Part shown: positions 16,789 to 25,471 of the stretch, piece after piece
How positions within the stretch are numbered: position 1 is the first letter of the stretch
How the letters are laid out: each line of letters begins with the position of its first letter
Assembly: GCA_964418125.1 (NCBI GenBank)
Contig: CAYQKY010000011.1
Location: 1 to 64,000 of the forward strand
Source of the DNA: JACJXW01 sp964418125
Lineage (GTDB): Bacteria; Bacteroidota; Bacteroidia; Chitinophagales; Saprospiraceae
Length of the DNA stretch: 64,000 bases
Reading direction: 5' to 3'
Program-made: the position numbers and the translations under genes
Notes under the pieces: generated by a model
Database searches by the model: none
Told to the model about the DNA's origin: nothing
What the model saw: only the letters and a program-made list of their open reading frames with translations

Positions 16789-17108
16789 AAGGACTCATTA
16801 CCAGGCTCAATAAAATTTTTGATAACCGGTTACGGCTTGGGATCATGTCCATCTTACTGGTCAATGACGAGGCTGATTTTAACCGCCTCAAAGAGATGCT
16901 GGACGCTACGGACGGCAACCTGGCCAGCCACCTTCGGGCGTTGGAAAAAGAGGGCTACATCAAGGTCCATAAACAGTTTGTCGACCGTAAACCGAATACC
17001 ACCTACGAAGTGACGCCCTCCGGGCGCAAGGCCTTCAGCGAACATCTGGACGCCCTGGAAAAGATACTGAATACCAGCAGGCAGGAACTGTCTTTTGATG
17101 ACGAATAA
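16785..17108 (+). CDS. winged-helix transcriptional regulator (HTH_34/MarR-like)
   Basis: A 107-residue DNA-binding protein. FDNRLRLGIMSILLVNDEADF opens the winged helix, followed by a recognition region around LDATDGNLASHLRALEKEGY and a wing at KQFVDRKPNTTYEVTPSGRKAF. This pattern fits the winged-helix PF13601-type family that often regulates its own operon. The start overlaps the end of the membrane-protein gene by 4 bp. The palindrome at 16093-16109 is its most likely target. No ligand-binding domain or metal-binding cysteines were seen. Confidence 0.88.
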   Translation: MKGLITRLNKIFDNRLRLGIMSILLVNDEADFNRLKEMLDATDGNLASHLRALEKEGYIKVHKQFVDRKPNTTYEVTPSGRKAFSEHLDALEKILNTSRQELSFDDE

Positions 17109-17281
17109 TTCCGCCTGCGATCTTCCCCCCATCCCCCCCCTTTTTTACGGATACAAAAGTATCTGATATTCAAATTTTAACAGCATTGACACATGAAACT
17201 TTTTTTATACTGATTCTGAAACATGCCCCCTTCCCCCCGCGTAAGCGTCATTTAAAACTTTTAAATAATAATTATACCACC

Positions 17282-18283
17282 ATGAAACTACGACTTCTTA
17301 CATTAGGAGCCCTCCTCTTTTTTTGCTTTTCCCTTTTCGGCCAATCGTCGGAATTCGACGCTACCGGTTTTGACGCCATGCGGATCGAGAACGAGATCAA
17401 GCTGGCGGTGCCGAACGAGATCGTGGACTCTGTTTGGGAATACCTGAGAACGCGCTACGACAATGACAACCTTTTCCTGAAGAAATTCGACGACGGCTTC
17501 AGCACCAAGATCGCTGAGGACTTCTTCATCGACCAGTACTATGACAACGAAGAAATGCAGCTGTTGAAAAGGCAGTTCGGCGTACGGCACCGCACCCGCT
17601 ACGTGCTCACCGACAGCACCGACCGCAAGCACGGCCGGCAGCTCCTGCAGGTCAAGGTCAACGACATCGATAATAATCAGCTCAACCGGGCGGAGTATAA
17701 GTATCCGATCAAATACTACGGCACGCCGGACACGCCGATCGACGGCCACCCCCTTTTCCGCAAGATACACCGGGACCAGCGCAAGCCGCTTGCCGACCGC
17801 CTGAATCAGCTTGGAATTGACGGCTTCAGCCTCTTCCCGACCATACTGATCGAACAGCTGCGCCAGCGGGTATACGTCTCCCTGAATGGCGCTTCTTTCG
17901 CCACTATGACCCTCGACGGCGTGACGGCCTCCTTCGCCGGCCAGTCAACCCACTACACGGAACTTGAGCTGGAGCTGAACGAGATCAATTACACGCTGGG
18001 CGATTCCACTACCCGGGCTAAAATGGAAGAGATCAACGAATCGATCAAGGGCGACCTGCTGGCGACCTTCCCCTCCATCAAGCAGGACCAGACTCCCAAA
18101 TACAATAAAGGCTTTGAGGCGCTTGGCCTTGTTGATTTTTCCTCCCGGCCATTTCTCGGCATCCAGGAAGAGTACCTGTCCGTCGGCCTGATCTTTTTCC
18201 TTATCCTGGCCACTTTCCTGTTCGACCGGCTGGAGAAGAGGGCCTGGCAGGGGCAGGTGGAAGGGCAACCCCGGGAGGCATAA
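17282..18283 (+). CDS. exported CYTH/triphosphate-tunnel protein with C-terminal membrane anchor
   Basis: A 333-residue protein with a signal peptide (cleavage likely after LFG at about residue 20) and a transmembrane helix near the C terminus (YLSVGLIFFLILATFLF). The mature domain would therefore sit in the periplasm, anchored in the inner membrane. It shows the CYTH/TTM pattern: ExExK at 36-40 (ENEIK), basic pair VRHRTRY, LLQVKV, RxExK as NRAEYKY, RQRVYV, MTLDGV, and ExExE as ELELEL. Tunnel enzymes bind or hydrolyse triphosphate or polyphosphate. It opens a six-gene island that also encodes a VTC-type polymerase and two CotH kinases. I chose ATG 17282, since the upstream in-frame ATG at 17186 places 32 odd residues before the signal peptide. 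Confidence 0.75.
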   Translation: MKLRLLTLGALLFFCFSLFGQSSEFDATGFDAMRIENEIKLAVPNEIVDSVWEYLRTRYDNDNLFLKKFDDGFSTKIAEDFFIDQYYDNEEMQLLKRQFGVRHRTRYVLTDSTDRKHGRQLLQVKVNDIDNNQLNRAEYKYPIKYYGTPDTPIDGHPLFRKIHRDQRKPLADRLNQLGIDGFSLFPTILIEQLRQRVYVSLNGASFATMTLDGVTASFAGQSTHYTELELELNEINYTLGDSTTRAKMEEINESIKGDLLATFPSIKQDQTPKYNKGFEALGLVDFSSRPFLGIQEEYLSVGLIFFLILATFLFDRLEKRAWQGQVEGQPREA

Positions 18284-18285
18284 AA

Positions 18286-18335
18286 TTATAGTCTACCAAG
18301 TCAGGATTCATCAATCTTGGGTTGGTAGGCTATAA
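18286..18335. repeat. intercistronic inverted repeat
   Basis: TTATAGTCTACCAA (18286-18299) faces TTGGTAGGCTATAA (18322-18335): 14-bp arms with one mismatch and a 22-nt loop, starting just after the CYTH gene stop. It could act as a terminator or mRNA stabiliser; there is no T tract. The following 220 bp up to the next gene hold nothing recognised. Confidence 0.55.
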
Positions 18336-18554
18336 AACAAATACTTACCCCCCCCACTCCCTATCCTGTAGCTTGCTAAGCAGGAGGAGGCCTCCTTTCA
18401 GGCATCCGCCTGATGTTGAACAGAGAAGATGCTTCCAGAATAGTGTTCCCAAATGAAGGAAGCGGGGATCTGTATCCCCGCTTCTCTGTCCAGCATTGGA
18501 GAGAGAGCCCCCTTATTTCTAAAAAAAAACGCATTCATTTCAAAAACGACACAC

Positions 18555-19967
18555 ATGAAACACTTTATTCGGCTACTTGCCTTATCTGCCCTTTTTCTCG
18601 GGTTGCACCCGGCTGCTTTTGCCCAGGAAAGCCAGACAACAAAGGAAGCCCAGGAAACTCAGGAAAGCCAGGAAGTTTCGGATAGCCTGCCGATCCGGGA
18701 AACTCAGGAAAACCAGGAAGCTCCGGAGAGCCAGGAAGCCGAGGCAGGCCCGGACGGCCCGGAAAAACCGAAAGCGGACCATTCCTATAAACCGCTGGTG
18801 CTGGAATTGTCGGAAGACGGCAGCAAATACCTCCGTTTTATACTCTGGCACCAGCATTGGGTGCAGACGAACAACCTGGCGAACGGGGGGGGCGGCCTCC
18901 ATCTCAACCACAGCATCCGCCGTTCGCGGGTCATGGCCTATGCGCAGGTGTCGCCGCGCTTTCTGATCCTGACCCATTTCGGGCTGAACAACCTGACACC
19001 CAATAACATCACCTCCCTCGGGAATGACGGCGACGGGGCCCAGTTCTTCCTTCACGAGGCCTGGGCGGAGTATAAGCTCACCAACAATGATGCCTTGTAT
19101 ATCGGCGGCGGACTGCACTACTGGAGAGGGCTGACCCGCTTCGGCAGCCACGGCACCAGCACCTACATGACGCTGGACCAGCCCCGCCCTTTTGTCCAGT
19201 GGCATTCCCTGGCGGTCACCGACCAGTTCAACCGGCACCTGGGCATCTACGCCAAGGGGCAGTTCAAAGGGTTCGATTACCGCCTGGCCGTCAACAACCC
19301 CGGCAGGAACGGCCTGCAGGATCATTACGGAGATAAGGATACCGGCCTGTCCTACAGCGGTTTTGAGAACCCGGACAAGAACGGGAACCCCACCGGCAAT
19401 ACCATCCTGGAAGGCTACTTCCGTTACAACTTCTGGGACCAGGAATCAACGGTGATCCCCAATACGATGGGCACTTACCTGGGCAGCAAGAAGGTGCTGG
19501 CCATCGGCAGTGGTTTCTTCGCGCATCCCGACGGCATGTACAACACCAGCAACGGGGCCCATGAGGATGTCTTCCACTACGCCGTGGACGCCTACCTGGA
19601 CATGCCGCTTTCGCAGGACGATTGCCTCAACGCCTACGCTTCCGTCATGAAGTTCGATTACGGCAAAGACTTCGTCAGCCGCTGGGCCGGCACCGGCATG
19701 GCCTTCTACGGGCAGGTGGGCTACAAGCTGCCCCGCTCCGGGTTCATGCCCTACATGGCCCTGCAATCGGCCAGCTACGACGGGCTGAATGAGGATATCC
19801 AGGCGGTGGACTTTGGCCTGAACTATTTCATCAACGGCCACCATGCCAAGCTTACCCTGGAGTACCACTCCGTGTTCAACGACCGCCGGGAAGGCGGCGG
19901 CGACCCGGTGACCGGCGCTCCGAATGACCTCAAATTAATCCGCTTTCAGGCCCAGGTTGCCCTGTAG
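18555..19967 (+). CDS. outer-membrane porin-like beta-barrel with Glu/Gln-rich N-terminal linker
   Basis: A 470-residue exported protein. The signal peptide (MKHFIRLLALSALFLGLHPAAFAQ) is followed by about 50 residues of repetitive Glu/Gln/Ser/Pro sequence (QETQESQEV, ETQENQEAPESQEAEA) encoded by GGAAACTCAGGAAAGCCA-like tandem units. The rest has alternating aromatic/polar strands typical of an outer-membrane barrel (KYLRFILWHQHWVQTNN, DALYIGGGLHYWRG, LTLEYHSVF) and ends in a strand with leucine. The function is unknown; a channel for phosphate or polyphosphate would fit the island but is only inference. ATG 18555 is set by the signal peptide. It is co-directional with the CYTH gene and DUF4956. 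Confidence 0.8.
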   Translation: MKHFIRLLALSALFLGLHPAAFAQESQTTKEAQETQESQEVSDSLPIRETQENQEAPESQEAEAGPDGPEKPKADHSYKPLVLELSEDGSKYLRFILWHQHWVQTNNLANGGGGLHLNHSIRRSRVMAYAQVSPRFLILTHFGLNNLTPNNITSLGNDGDGAQFFLHEAWAEYKLTNNDALYIGGGLHYWRGLTRFGSHGTSTYMTLDQPRPFVQWHSLAVTDQFNRHLGIYAKGQFKGFDYRLAVNNPGRNGLQDHYGDKDTGLSYSGFENPDKNGNPTGNTILEGYFRYNFWDQESTVIPNTMGTYLGSKKVLAIGSGFFAHPDGMYNTSNGAHEDVFHYAVDAYLDMPLSQDDCLNAYASVMKFDYGKDFVSRWAGTGMAFYGQVGYKLPRSGFMPYMALQSASYDGLNEDIQAVDFGLNYFINGHHAKLTLEYHSVFNDRREGGGDPVTGAPNDLKLIRFQAQVAL

Positions 19968-20038
19968 GCACATGGGAAGGAAGCATTCTGACCACCAAAA
20001 TCATTAACTAACAATCAGTTCTTAAAACTCTGAGTACT

Positions 20039-20722
20039 ATGAATCAGAACCAAACTTTCGAACAGTTCCTGGCAAACCAGGTCCCGGAGATCTCTCCCTG
20101 GAATTTCCTCATCAACCTGTTGCTGACCGCCCTGCTGGCTCACCTGCTGGGACGCATCTACTCGCGCTTCGGCACGTCCTTGTCAAACAAGAAGATGTTT
20201 GCCGCCAACTTCGAGCTCATCGCCGTCACCACCATGATCATCATTACGATCGTGAAGTCCTCCCTGGCATTGTCGCTGGGTTTGGTGGGCGCTCTGTCTA
20301 TCGTCCGTTTCCGCGCTGCCATCAAGGAGCCGCAGGAACTGGCCTATATCTTTCTGACCATCGCTCTCGGCCTGGGCTTCGGCGCGGACCAGCGCATCGT
20401 CACCACCATCGGCTTCTTCTTCGTAGTGGGCGTCATCTGGAGCAAGGATTTTCTCAAGCCTGCCGAGGCGCAGCGCAGCCTCAACTTCACCGTCCTGGCG
20501 GAGAATGCTCTGGGCGTTTCGCTGGATAGCATTGTCGAGGCTGTAATGCCGCATTGCAAAGAGCTGGAAATGAAGCGCCTCGATGAGAACAAAAACTTCA
20601 TGGAAGCTGCTTTCGTGGCGGAATTCAACAATTTCAACGACATGAATAAGGCGCGGGCCGCCCTGCACGGCCTGGACGACTCCATTCAGGTCAGCTTCCT
20701 GGATCAAAACGGAATAATTTAG
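20039..20722 (+). CDS. DUF4956 membrane protein
   Basis: A 227-residue inner-membrane protein. About four transmembrane helices occupy residues 20-150, with the family hallmark GLVGALSIVRFRAAIKEPQEL between the second and third; the soluble C-terminal half (about 150-227) is probably cytoplasmic. DUF4956 genes are often next to VTC-domain polymerase and CotH genes in other bacteria, from general knowledge, and here all three are together. A role in moving substrate or product across the membrane is possible but unproven. It is 71 bp downstream of the barrel gene. Confidence 0.88.
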   Translation: MNQNQTFEQFLANQVPEISPWNFLINLLLTALLAHLLGRIYSRFGTSLSNKKMFAANFELIAVTTMIIITIVKSSLALSLGLVGALSIVRFRAAIKEPQELAYIFLTIALGLGFGADQRIVTTIGFFFVVGVIWSKDFLKPAEAQRSLNFTVLAENALGVSLDSIVEAVMPHCKELEMKRLDENKNFMEAAFVAEFNNFNDMNKARAALHGLDDSIQVSFLDQNGII

Positions 20723-20745
20723 TAATCCTTAAAAAATAATTTCAC

Positions 20746-20805
20746 GATCCGCCGTTGCCGCCTGGACGGCGCTACGTTGGGCCGGGCAGGCGGCAACGGC
20801 GGATC
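20746..20805. repeat. perfect 17-bp inverted repeat between DUF4956 and CotH genes
   Basis: GATCCGCCGTTGCCGCC (20746-20762) and GGCGGCAACGGCGGATC (20789-20805) are exact complements around a 26-nt loop. It lies 24 bp after the DUF4956 stop and 40 bp before the CotH ATG. As mRNA it would form a very stable hairpin, able to reduce read-through or protect the upstream transcript. Confidence 0.8.
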
Positions 20806-20845
20806 TCAAACGGTGAAGTTCTTTTTTAATCACTACTTAAGTATT

Positions 20846-23452
20846 ATGAAAATTAAGCAGAACAACCGTTCGAGCGCGTACAAAGAGGTCCTCGACCTGT
20901 TCAGAGACAGACGGTCCATGAGGGCCTGGGCCTTGCGCCTGGTGGCCGCCGGGGCAGTGGTGGGGCTGTTCTTTGCCGCGCTGGGGTTCGGCGCCTACCT
21001 CAGAAAAACCGGAGATACCGGCTATTACCAGCACCCTCTGCTCCGGGCTGCCGGCCTCGACTTTTCCTTTATCGGGAAGTACCTCGGCGGCCAGGCGGCC
21101 GGACTGGAGAATGTGGATATTGACATCGAGCTGAAGCACCTGCTCGGCATGCAGCAACTCCGCGAACAGGCGCTGAAGAACGGCGCCCTCACCGAGGAGC
21201 AGAAAAAAGAGGAGTTTCCGGCAAAGCTAACCTACAAGGGCGTCGCCCACGATGTGAAGCTCTCCCTGGCCGGCGCGACGGCCATCCACCTCGGGGCCGA
21301 TGACAGGTTTGCCTTCGGGGTCGAGGCGACAGGCGAGGCCGCCATCGACGGAATGAAGCGCTTCGGCATACTATTACCGGAAACCAGAGGGTACATTACG
21401 GACTGGCTGGGTATGGAACTCATGAAGGAGCGGGGGGTGATGAACCTGCGTGCCGATTTTGTGGAAGTGGCCATCAACGGCAAGCCCGGGGGCATCTTCT
21501 ACCTGGAAGAACGCTTCGATAAAGGGCTGGCCCGGGACAGCCGCCTTGGGGAAGGCATTATTTTCAGGTTACAAGAGGGCGTCGACGCTTATCAGGAGAA
21601 AAAACTGATGGATGTCCCTCAGTCCCGGGAACAACTCCTGCTCGTCAAGCAAAAGTGGCAGGACGTGCTGGCCGGCCGCCTCGGGCTCGGTGAGTTTCTC
21701 GACCTGAAGAAAACGGCTCAGGCCTTCGCCGTTACCGACCTGATCAACAACCGGCATGCCTTCTACCGCTTCAACCTGCGCTTCTACTTCAACCCGGCCA
21801 CAGGCCTGGCAGAGCCGCTTGTCGGCGAACTGGAAGCCCGGCACAAGAACGACCCCAGCCAGTGGTCGCTCCTCCTGGAGCAACCGGCAGAGCCCGGCGC
21901 TCGCCGCTACAACCCGAAACACTCCGAGGTGCTGGCGATGATCTTCGGCAACCTCGACTTCAAGCGCTATTACCTGCAGGAAGCCCAGGCTATCAGCCAG
22001 GAACAGTTCATGAACGAGTTCCTCGCCCAACGGGGCGAAAAACTATTCAAACTGGCCAATAAGGTTTATGCAGGATGGCCGGCCTTTGACCTGCCTACTT
22101 ATTTCCTCTACGAAAACCAGAAATACATCCAGAATGCGCTGGCCCCGGACAAGGACCATATCACCGCCTATTTTGAAAAACAGGAGGACAACCGGCTCAG
22201 CATCCACATCCGCAATATGCAGGGCCTGCCGGTGAGGGTGAACCTGCTGAGCTGGCGCGAAACCACTTTCTTCTATCCTGCGGAACCTGTCGTACTCGAC
22301 GGCAGCCATACCGCACTCCCGGAAAAGGTACAGGTGTTTGACTTTGAAATACCCCATACGGTGGCCTGGGCCGACAGCCTGCTGGAAGAGCTCAAGATCT
22401 CCTACAACCTGCTGGGGCTCGACAATACCGGCAAATCTGTCCTGGTATTTCCCTGGCCTTATGAAGATCGCCGGGCCCACGCCTGGAACCCCGTACAGCG
22501 GGATGCCAACCATACGTCCTTCGGCTTTATCGAAGAAGTTCCGGAAACTAATGTCATCACCATCCCAAAAGGCAACTGGAAACTGGACAGAGACCTGGTC
22601 ATCCCTGCGGGCCGCCGCTTTGAAGTAGAGGCCGGCGCCCGCATCGACCTGGTCAACCACGCCAAGGTTATCTGTTATTCGCCGGTGTATTTCATGGGCA
22701 CGGAACAGGACTCCATCCTGATGCTCTCCTCGGACAAAACCTCCGAAGGCATGCTCGTCATTCGCGGCGGAGAGCGGTCATCCGTAGAGTATACCACTTT
22801 CCTGAACCTCAACCGCCCCACCGAAAAGGGCTGGGCCCTGACCGGCGCGGTGATATTCTACGAAACGCCGGTGGATTTTACCGGCGTGGCCTTCATCGGC
22901 AACCTGGACGGCGACGATTTCCTGAACGTCATCCGCTCCGATTTTTCTATGGAGAAGAGCTTGTTCAAGGACATCAAGGCCGACGCCTTCGACTGCGACT
23001 TCTGCACCGGCACGGTGGCCAACTCCAGCTTCATCGACGTCGGCAACGACGGCATCGATGTTTCGGGAAGCGAGATCACGGTCAGCAATGTCTTCATGAA
23101 CGGCATTGGCGATAAGGGCCTCAGCTCCGGCGAAGGCAGCAGTATGACGGCGAATTCCGTGGAGATCACCAACGCCGAGATCGCTTTGACCAGCAAGGAC
23201 CGGTCGACCCTTAACGTTTCCGACTCCAAAGTCACCAACAGCCGGGTCGGGCTCACCACCTTCATGAAAAAACCGGAATTCGGGCCCGGCTTCGCCAGCC
23301 TCGACCGCGTGGTGATCGAAGGCGCCGAACGCCCCTTCCTGATCGAGGCCAATTCGGCCGTTACCGTGGACGGGCAGCCTTTTGCGCCCAATTTTGATGA
23401 CGTGAAAGGGATACTGTACGGGGCGGAATACGGAAAGGCAAGTGTGAGGTAG
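20846..23452 (+). CDS. CotH-family atypical kinase with C-terminal beta-helix
   Basis: An 868-residue membrane-anchored protein. An N-terminal transmembrane helix (about 28-50) is followed by the CotH kinase-like domain (about 90-500), including RGYITDWLGMELMKERG and GGIFYLEERFDKG (215-227), then LYK-like and NNRHAFYRFNLRFYFNP segments. CotH proteins phosphorylate extracellular proteins, first shown for Bacillus spore coat proteins. The last 270 residues form a right-handed parallel beta-helix with repeated NVSDSKVTNS/GIDVSGSEITVSN turns, which may bind surface glycan. ATG 20846 is chosen; an upstream frame would cross the hairpin repeat. Its paralogue follows but lacks the beta-helix. Confidence 0.85.
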   Translation: MKIKQNNRSSAYKEVLDLFRDRRSMRAWALRLVAAGAVVGLFFAALGFGAYLRKTGDTGYYQHPLLRAAGLDFSFIGKYLGGQAAGLENVDIDIELKHLLGMQQLREQALKNGALTEEQKKEEFPAKLTYKGVAHDVKLSLAGATAIHLGADDRFAFGVEATGEAAIDGMKRFGILLPETRGYITDWLGMELMKERGVMNLRADFVEVAINGKPGGIFYLEERFDKGLARDSRLGEGIIFRLQEGVDAYQEKKLMDVPQSREQLLLVKQKWQDVLAGRLGLGEFLDLKKTAQAFAVTDLINNRHAFYRFNLRFYFNPATGLAEPLVGELEARHKNDPSQWSLLLEQPAEPGARRYNPKHSEVLAMIFGNLDFKRYYLQEAQAISQEQFMNEFLAQRGEKLFKLANKVYAGWPAFDLPTYFLYENQKYIQNALAPDKDHITAYFEKQEDNRLSIHIRNMQGLPVRVNLLSWRETTFFYPAEPVVLDGSHTALPEKVQVFDFEIPHTVAWADSLLEELKISYNLLGLDNTGKSVLVFPWPYEDRRAHAWNPVQRDANHTSFGFIEEVPETNVITIPKGNWKLDRDLVIPAGRRFEVEAGARIDLVNHAKVICYSPVYFMGTEQDSILMLSSDKTSEGMLVIRGGERSSVEYTTFLNLNRPTEKGWALTGAVIFYETPVDFTGVAFIGNLDGDDFLNVIRSDFSMEKSLFKDIKADAFDCDFCTGTVANSSFIDVGNDGIDVSGSEITVSNVFMNGIGDKGLSSGEGSSMTANSVEITNAEIALTSKDRSTLNVSDSKVTNSRVGLTTFMKKPEFGPGFASLDRVVIEGAERPFLIEANSAVTVDGQPFAPNFDDVKGILYGAEYGKASVR

Positions 23453-23594
23453 AGGGAAGGTGATGGGGAGAAAGGGTGAGAGGGAGAGAGGGAGAGTGGG
23501 TGGAGGCGCCCCGTCCCCCTGTCTTGACCCGTCACCCCCTCTCCAAACCTCCCTCAAGCAATTCATTAGGCCACAATCAAGGGGTTACCTGATC

Positions 23595-25331
23595 ATGAAA
23601 ATCAAATATAGAAATAAAATATCCCGTTTTCCCGAACGCGCCCGCGATTTCCTGAGCGAGAGGAAGCTGCTTGCGGCCTGGGGGCTGCGCCTGGGGGCAA
23701 TGGTGGTTGTCCTGGTAATGTTCTTTTCGGTGTTCCGCTATGGCATTCACCTTAAAGAACAGGGTTTCACCACCTACTTTAACACTGCCCTGCAAAACCT
23801 GGCGAAGTTCGATCTTTCCTTCGTGAGCAACTATGCCAGGGGTAGCCTGGCGGAGCTCGACGAGGTTGCCTTTGACATCAAGTTCAAGCACCTGCTGCGC
23901 CTGCAGTACCTGCGTGAGCGGTCCCTGGAGGAAGGCCTCATCCTTCCGGAGTTCAAGAACGAGGAATTTCCCGCCCGGCTCACGCACAACGGCAAGACGG
24001 TGAACGTCAAGATCGCCCTAACCGGGCTGGTGGCCCACTCCCACCTCCGCAACCCCTCGAAATGGTCTTTCGAGGTCAAAGTGAGAGGCGGCGACACCTT
24101 CATGGGCATGAAAAGCTTCGCCATGCTGCTGCCGTCCACACGGGGCTATCTGACCGACTGGCTGGGGTTCGAGCTGATGAAGGAAAAAGGGCTGATGGGC
24201 TTGCGCGTCGACTTTGTTAACGTCTCCATCAACGGCCAGTCCAGGGGCATCTTCTACATGGAAGAGCGCTTCGACAAGTACCTGGTGGAGAACAACCGCC
24301 TGCGGGAGGGCGTCATCTTCAAAATAGAGAATGGCGTGGAACCCTACGGGGAAAGCAAGCTGATGGAAAACCCGGCGACCCGGGAGCAGGTATTGCTGAT
24401 CAAGCGGATGTACCAGCAGGTGATGGCCGGAGACCTGCCGCCCGGCAAATTTTTCGACCTCCGTAAAATGGCCCAGGTGTTCGTCATCTGCGATCTGATG
24501 AAAAATAAACACCCCCTGGCCGGGCAGAACCTGCGCTATTACTTCAACCCTGTTACCGGGCTGGCCGAGCCGATCGCCCGGGAATGGGAGGAACTGCACG
24601 ACCACGATATGGAAGACCGCCCCTTGTTTCTGGAAGAGCCCCGGCCGGCCACGCGCCATTTCCGTTTTGAGCGCCGGCCCTTCATACGACTGGTCTACGA
24701 CAACCTGGAATTCAAGCGCTACTACCTCCAGGAAGCGGCGGAGGCCTCCAGAGTGCAGTTCCTCGACCGGCTGCTGCTGCGCAATGAGGAAAAACTGAAC
24801 GCCCTGATGAAGAAGGTCTACCGCGCCTGGCCCTATTACGATGATCCCACCTGGTACCTCTATGATAACCAGCGCTACATGCGCTCGGTGCTGTTCCCGG
24901 AAAAGGAGCAGCTCGGCGCTTTTTTCAGCCGCCGGGAAGGCCAAACGCTCCACATCTATCTTCAGAACCGGCAGGATATGCCCCTGCAGGTGGATTATCT
25001 GAGCTGGCAGGACTCTGTGCGCTTCTATCCGGCAGAGCCGGTGGCGCTCGACTCCAGGGCCAAGGCGCCCGGCGCCCGGGCCTTCGCTTTCCGCATGCCG
25101 GAAGGCTTCGTATGGACGGACGATATGGCCGGAGAGCTGCGTGCCCATTACAACCTGCTGGGGCTGGAGCCCGGCGGGCGTTCGACGGTAGTACAAGCTC
25201 AACCGGCGGAGGCACTTTCCGCGCCAACCGGGCAGGAAGCAGGGATGGAAGCGGGTTACCATTCCATCGCTCCAACAGGGGATAATGCCGCACACAGGGC
25301 CGGAGGCGTATCGGCGGATGCCGGGCAATGA
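23595..25331 (+). CDS. CotH-family atypical kinase, short paralogue without beta-helix
   Basis: A 578-residue protein with an N-terminal transmembrane helix (about 27-49) and a CotH domain closely paralleling the upstream gene: RGYLTDWLGFELMKEKG, RGIFYMEERFDKY, and KRYYLQEAAEAS against KRYYLQEAQAIS. Similarity stops at HYNLLGLEPGGRS; where the paralogue continues into a beta-helix, this one has about 50 low-complexity residues (QPAEALSAPTGQEAG) and a stop. That suggests loss of the beta-helix by deletion or truncation, or natural separation of the two domains. ATG 23595 is chosen, since upstream sequence translates a purine-rich tract. Duplication next to the original implies two kinases with shared or split substrates. 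Confidence 0.82.
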   Translation: MKIKYRNKISRFPERARDFLSERKLLAAWGLRLGAMVVVLVMFFSVFRYGIHLKEQGFTTYFNTALQNLAKFDLSFVSNYARGSLAELDEVAFDIKFKHLLRLQYLRERSLEEGLILPEFKNEEFPARLTHNGKTVNVKIALTGLVAHSHLRNPSKWSFEVKVRGGDTFMGMKSFAMLLPSTRGYLTDWLGFELMKEKGLMGLRVDFVNVSINGQSRGIFYMEERFDKYLVENNRLREGVIFKIENGVEPYGESKLMENPATREQVLLIKRMYQQVMAGDLPPGKFFDLRKMAQVFVICDLMKNKHPLAGQNLRYYFNPVTGLAEPIAREWEELHDHDMEDRPLFLEEPRPATRHFRFERRPFIRLVYDNLEFKRYYLQEAAEASRVQFLDRLLLRNEEKLNALMKKVYRAWPYYDDPTWYLYDNQRYMRSVLFPEKEQLGAFFSRREGQTLHIYLQNRQDMPLQVDYLSWQDSVRFYPAEPVALDSRAKAPGARAFAFRMPEGFVWTDDMAGELRAHYNLLGLEPGGRSTVVQAQPAEALSAPTGQEAGMEAGYHSIAPTGDNAAHRAGGVSADAGQ

Positions 25332-25471
25332 CCGGGGCGCTGCGGCCTTTAACTAAAAAAAGAAACTTAAACCAAATTCGAAATCGGAAGCCGGAACATT
25401 CATGTGGATGATAATCAGTGATTTGGAAAATGAGTTGTACGTCTTTCTATCTAAAAACTGGTGTTAAAATT

